64,000 nt of DNA, taken from Hysterangium stoloniferum. Taxonomy: Eukaryota; Basidiomycota; Agaricomycetes; Hysterangiales; Hysterangiaceae. The notes beneath the pieces are model-generated. The model was not told where the DNA came from. It saw only the letters and a list, made by a program, of their open reading frames with translations, and searched no databases. How positions within the stretch are numbered: position 1 is the stretch's first letter; the number at the start of each line of letters is the position of its first letter. Position numbers and translations under genes: made by a program. Below, piece after piece: positions 59,601-64,000 of this stretch. The DNA is taken from the NCBI GenBank assembly GCA_015178975.1, contig WHVD01000012.1, positions 496,001 through 560,000 on the forward strand, read 5' to 3'.

Positions 59601-62600
59601 CTCTCATCAACACTTTGGCATTTGTTAGGGCAAGTAAACTGGACAGATTGCAGTGTTTTTCGATCAGCTTAAAAGTTGATGAAGCATCTGGATGTTTTGC
59701 AACTCCAGAATTATCCGAGCTAAAAGCTGACCTGGAAGGAGTTCCCAAGAAATACCATGATTTCGCAGATATTTTCAGTAAGCAAAAAGCTGACCGGCTT
59801 GCACCACATAGGCCATATGACTTAAAAATCAATATTGAGCCTGTTCAAACCCTCCATTAGGACCTATTTACCTGTTATCCCGATCAGAACTTTCATCTAT
59901 TCAGGAGTTCTTGGATGAACATCTGTCGATAGGTTTTATCGGTCCCTCAAAGTCTCCATATGGAGCACCCATCCTTTTTGTCAAGAAGAAGGATGGTTCT
60001 CTTCAACTCTGTGTCAATTTCAGAGGATTAAATTTCATCACACGGAAAGATAAGTACCCACTTCCACTCATTACCAACTTACTCAATGCCCCACAGAAAG
60101 CACAGATCTACACCAAAATAGGCCTCAAACATGCCTATCATTTGGTCTGAATTGCCGAGGGCGATGAATGGAAAACTGCTTTTTGAACTCGTTATGGATC
60201 CTTTGAATGGTTGGTTATGCCGTTTGGTCTTACCAATGCTCCTTCCACCTTTCAACATTTTGTTAATGATATATTTTCCGACATGCTTGATGTATGTGTT
60301 ATAGTCTATTTGGATGACATTTTGGTATTTTCCGAGGATCCCACTCTTCACGATGAACAAGTCTGTGAAGTCTTCCAAAGACTCCATAAACATGGCCTTT
60401 TCGCCAACCATAAAAAGTGCTACTTTGACATGGATTCTATTGAATACTTAGGTTTCATTATTGGACCCGAGGGTCTCTGTATGGACGAAACTAAGGTTCA
60501 AGTTGTCTGTGATTGGCCTGAACCACGGAAAGTCAAGGACATTCAGTCATTTTTAGGTTTTGCAAACTTTTACTGTCTTTTCATTCGGAATTATTCAGAT
60601 ATTAAAATACCACTCACTTGTTTTACCTGTAAATCTCAACCATGGATTTTTGATGACAAATGCCGCTCTGCTTTCCAGACTTTGAAAAATACTTTCACTT
60701 CTGCCCCAATTCTTTCTCATTGGAAACCTGATGTTCCGATTATTGTGGAAACTGATGCTTCCGATTATGCAATTGCCACGATTCTTTCCATTCAAGATTC
60801 CGATGGTGAAATTCATCCGGTTGCATTCCTTTCTCAGACACTGAAAGTGTCCAAACTCAACTACAATGTTCATGATAAGGAACTTTTGGCAATTTTTGAA
60901 GCTTTCAAACATTGGCATCATTACCTCGAAGGTTCCGCGACTCCCATTGATGTCATTACCAATCACAAAAATCTCAAATATTTTTCTACCACTAAAATTT
61001 TGACCTGCTGGCAAGCCCGCTGGTCTGAATTCCTTTCTGCTTTCAACATGATTATCTGTTTTCAACCTGGATGTCTTGGTGGAAAACCAGATGCCATGAC
61101 TCGACAATGGGACATCTATCCTAAAGAGGGGGAAAGTAACTATGCCATTGTTAATCCACATAACTTGAAACCAGTTTTTACAACATAGCAACTTTCTGCA
61201 TCTATTTGAGCGACTTCCCTCTACTATCCAATTATGTGAAGCATCATGATTATGGACATTGAGCAATTACATCAAGATATCCTCTCCACACTCACTTCCG
61301 ACCCGGCTCTCAAGCCACACCTAGAAGTTCCCGATAATCCGGACCAACCCCGATGGTCACAAGACTCTCAAGGTTTATCCGTCTCAATGGACGTATCTAC
61401 ATTCCAGATTCCAACAATCTCCGACTCCGTGTACTACAGTACAAACACGATCATCCAATCTCCAGACATTATGGCATTAACAGTACTCTTGGTCTAATCT
61501 GTAGAGAATATACTTGGCCCAACCTCCAAGATTTCGTAACCCAGTTCTGTAAGTCATGCACCACCTGCTTATGCTCTAAAACCCAGTGACATGAGCCATA
61601 CGGCCTTCTCAAGCACTTCTGATACCGGAAAAACCCTGGAACTCAATTTCCATGGATTTTATCAAACAACTCCCAACTTCTGAAGGCTTTACATCCATTC
61701 TAGTTGTTGTAGATCGATTCTCGAAACAAGGCATTTTCATACCCACTCACGATACAATCACATCCTTACAGTTAGCAGAACTTTTCATTATTCACGTATT
61801 TTCCAAACATGGTGTTCCATCTCACGTAACTTCCAATTGAGGCTCCAAGTTCATTTCCCATTTCTTTCAGGCCCTCAGAAAAGTCCTCAACATGAAATTA
61901 CACTTCACCTTGGGATATCATCCGGAAGGTGATGGACAAATGGAACGTGTTAATCAAACATTGGAACAATATCTCCACATCTACTGCAACTATCAACAGG
62001 ACAACTGGAAATCCCTTCTTCTGATTGCGGAATTCGCCTACAATAACTCTCCGAATGCAACCACCAGCATCTCTCCCTTTTTTGCCAACAAAGGCTATAA
62101 TCTGAATCTCACAGTACATTCTGAATGAGATTTGGCTTCTATCCATGCTCAAGAATTTATCACTGATCTCGATGAGTTACATCAAGAATTTCGGAAAGCT
62201 ATTTCTTCCACCCAGGAATATTACCAATGTTCCATGGACAAAAACAGGGTCCCACCTCCTAATTTTAAAATTGGTGATCAGGTTTTTGTAAAAGCTCAAT
62301 TCTTCCATACTACCTGACCTTCTAAAAAACTTCCTGAGAAATTCTTAGGCCCTTTTGAAATTATAGCACAAGCCGGTTCACTTTCATGGACTCTCCGACT
62401 TCCTGATAGTATGTGAGCAGTCCATCCCATTTTCCACATTTCCATGTTAGAACCTTGCCTTCCTAACAATATCCTGGAACATATTCAACCTCCACCACCT
62501 CCGGTCATCATTGATGGAGAACCTGAATTTGAAGTTTCCGAGATCCTGGATTCAAAAATCGACAATCGCCGACATACTTGTAAATTACTCTATCTAGTCA

Positions 62601-62716
62601 AATGGGCAGGTTATGAAGGTACCGACAAGAAAACTTCATGGATATTGGCTATGGAAATTGTTACCAACTTCCACACAGCTTATCTGAGTAAACCTGGACC
62701 TTTATCCTCACTCTAA
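56623..62716 (+). pseudogene. Ty3/Gypsy chromovirus gag-pol, interrupted and stop-riddled
   Basis: Gag from ATG 56623 (frame change near 57120), zinc knuckle CLFCGKGGHKVSDC (57666), protease VLIDSGSMHCFVD (57950) split by an insertion at 58046-59297 and resumed to 59470, reverse transcriptase 59900-60600 with VIVYLDDILVF, RNase H 60720-61130, integrase zinc finger (CKSCTTCLC, 61550) and core (61640-62130), linker HIQPPPPPVIIDGEPEFE and chromodomain LLYLVKWAGYEG (62580-62700). TGA stops at Arg positions: 57210, 57645, 60148, 60184, 61587, 61838, 62126, 62315, 62414. Elsewhere Arg is Cys (FYCLFI, TCWQARW). An antisense gene follows pol. Confidence 0.9.
58046..59297 (+). mobile_element. Insertion (likely solo LTR) inside the Gypsy protease
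   Basis: 1.25 kb of non-coding sequence splits the protease frame: LHSVPLHL before, LFDSTSNMA after. It begins (a)TGTATCC and ends GGATACCTTACA, partly inverted TG...CA ends, and is flanked by ATCTG (58041-58045 and 59298-59302). A promoter-like tataaaagg sits near 58600. Size and ends suggest a solo LTR of another family. Confidence 0.6.
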
Positions 62717-62739
62717 CCTTTTTTCTGTTTTCTTTCTGT

Positions 62740-62785
62740 TCAGTCTCCGACACTTCCGACACTTCCGACACTTCTGATACCACAC
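62740..62785 (+). repeat. Short 9-bp tandem repeat
   Basis: The unit acttccgac is repeated about four times just after the pol stop. Confidence 0.6.
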
Positions 62786-63014
62786 TTGTTTTTAGGTTTT
62801 GCAAGTCAAAAAAATATTATTGGCACTATTTTAGAGTCTCTGACACCCCAAATCCACTTTCTATCTCAACTCCCATCTCATCTGCAATCTCCACACTATT
62901 CACCATATCCTGCACCTCTTCATCCTCACTTTCTGGCCCCTTTCCTGACTCCCACCTTTTTTTGACACATTCCACCAACAGATCATTTGGCTGTTCCCTT
63001 GCCTTATTGGAAAA

Positions 63015-63890
63015 TCATTCGGAAACTGCGATGATGCCAATGCTAACCATTACCTTCTCCAGGAATTCATTTTGCCTCTGGAAATTCCGGGTCAACGAAC
63101 AGAAACCTTTTTCCTGGATATCATTATCGTGCTCCAGTGCATCCCACATTTTCATAAGCTCTGTCCCAATAAAAACCAACGTGTTGACGGTGTCTTTAAG
63201 GAGCTCAATGCCAGTACCATCTGTATCCAGCACTCTAGTTTCTGCAATCTTGGCTGTTCCCAAATTTTCTGCATCATCAGTTTTCTGAGCTTTCTCACCT
63301 TTTGGAACCCTCTTCATGGTGAGAGTGCATGGAAGTTTGAGAACTGTGCAGGGATAGCAAGTTCTGCCCCATTTTACCTTCTGTTTCCAACATGTCATAT
63401 TCCAAATCGAACATCGATAACATGGACTGTCATGGACAATTTCCATCTGTTCCAGAGCTTTGACCTTTTGATTCTGTTTCAGAAGTTAACCAACTTCCAG
63501 TCTTTTACGGATGTCACTTACTTTGGGACTCGAAGGCCCAGCCTCTCCCTCTGCCTCTACCTCCATGGCTTTTCACTGTATCCAATGGTTATCGGATGAA
63601 AACACAGAAACTTATGGTTTCACATTACCTTTCCCTCCCTTATCTCCTTCCTCTGTTCTGCCACCTCAGACTCCCATTGCTTTCTTTCCACCTCTTCCTT
63701 CTTCCTTTGAACCTCCGCCATCTTCCATATCCATGCCTCTTTTTCCGCCTTTGCCCGCTCCAAGTCCCGTTTTTCTGCCTCTTCAGCCTCCTTCAACTCC
63801 CGCATCAATGCCTTTTCCTCCTCCTCTTGTTGTCGCTTCATCTCCTCCATCCTCTGTCATTTTTGTCTAAGTTCTTCAACCTTTGACATT
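63015..63890 (-). pseudogene. Antisense spliced Zn2Cys6/coiled-coil gene after Gypsy pol
   Basis: Read leftward: ATG about 63890 (MSKVEELRQK, then TGA), coiled coil MEEMKRQQEEEEKALM...QRKEIREGK to a donor at about 63622 (gtaatg), a short exon AMEVEAEGEAGPSSPK, second intron (gtaagtg...gaaacag, about 63525-63478), then QKVKALEQMEIVHDSPCYRC and cysteines C-x2-C-x6-C-x10-C-x2-C-x6-C, and an acidic C-terminal tail to TGA 63015. Exon order, lengths and both intron places match the gene at 1-630. Two in-frame TGA (after RQK and after EGK) mean it is broken. Function unknown; the 3' LTR expected to its right lies beyond the window. Confidence 0.7.
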
Positions 63891-64000
63891 TTTTGAAGTA
63901 TGGCAATTTCAGTGTCTGAATCTTCTGGGGTAGTGATGAACAATGGTCAACATATCGACATGCAAGTTGTGGATAAAGAAACAAAATTGTTAATTCGAAT

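Noticed and set aside
1..64000. CRISPR array, bacterial operon or prophage
   Set aside because: No regularly spaced short repeats, Shine-Dalgarno-led operons or phage genes; spliced genes and retrotransposons show a fungal nuclear genome.

Overview
The window looks like a repeat-dominated, slow-gene-density stretch of a basidiomycete (Agaricomycete) nuclear genome. The evidence is short (about 46-60 nt) GT-AG introns in multi-exon genes, a tyrosine-kinase-like (TKL) kinase, F-box and GMC-oxidoreductase pieces, a P-loop 'G domain' protein family typical of these fungi, Zn2Cys6-like genes, and mixed Ty3/Gypsy, Ty1/Copia, Tc1-type and Helitron-type debris. I cannot name the species.

Layout. 1-1045: the 3' end of a Gypsy element, with an antisense, spliced Zn2Cys6/coiled-coil gene (minus), a polypurine tract and an LTR. 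1073-2064: an apparently intact five-exon gene of unknown function. 2276-6776: nested LTR debris (solo Gypsy LTR, 5'-truncated Copia, a complete 894-bp miniature Copia derivative, Helitron-like repeat). 7231-8950: an intact six-exon TKL kinase. 9590-26075: almost entirely transposons: a deleted Gypsy on minus, an LTR carrying a fold-back element, Tc1 remnants, a frameshifted chromodomain Gypsy (14399-18957) with a tRNA-like sequence inside it, Helitron helicase scraps, a solo LTR with a 5-bp target duplication, and a stop-riddled Gypsy (22142-26075).

28164-36702 is the more gene-like island: an F-box protein, a GMC oxidoreductase remnant, a multi-exon membrane protein with in-phase tandem repeats, and a small spliced gene. 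37713-48780 is a tandem segmental duplication. Each unit has a decayed F-box reading frame (plus) and a spliced G-domain GTPase gene (minus). Copy 2 keeps a hydrophobic exon that copy 1 has lost. 49241-52586 holds Tc1-like (DD34E) elements, which abut and truncate a P-loop NTPase gene (52579-53724, minus). 53870-55370 is Helitron-type debris. 55797 to beyond the window end is a Gypsy element with a 5' LTR, gag-pol interrupted by a 1.25-kb insertion, and again an antisense spliced Zn2Cys6/coiled-coil gene after pol.

Two themes tie the region together. First, the same antisense accessory gene, with the same two intron positions, sits in the 3' part of Gypsy elements at both ends of the window. 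Second, most in-frame stops in the Gypsy copies are TGA where related copies have Arg (CGA), which is the footprint of CpG deamination.
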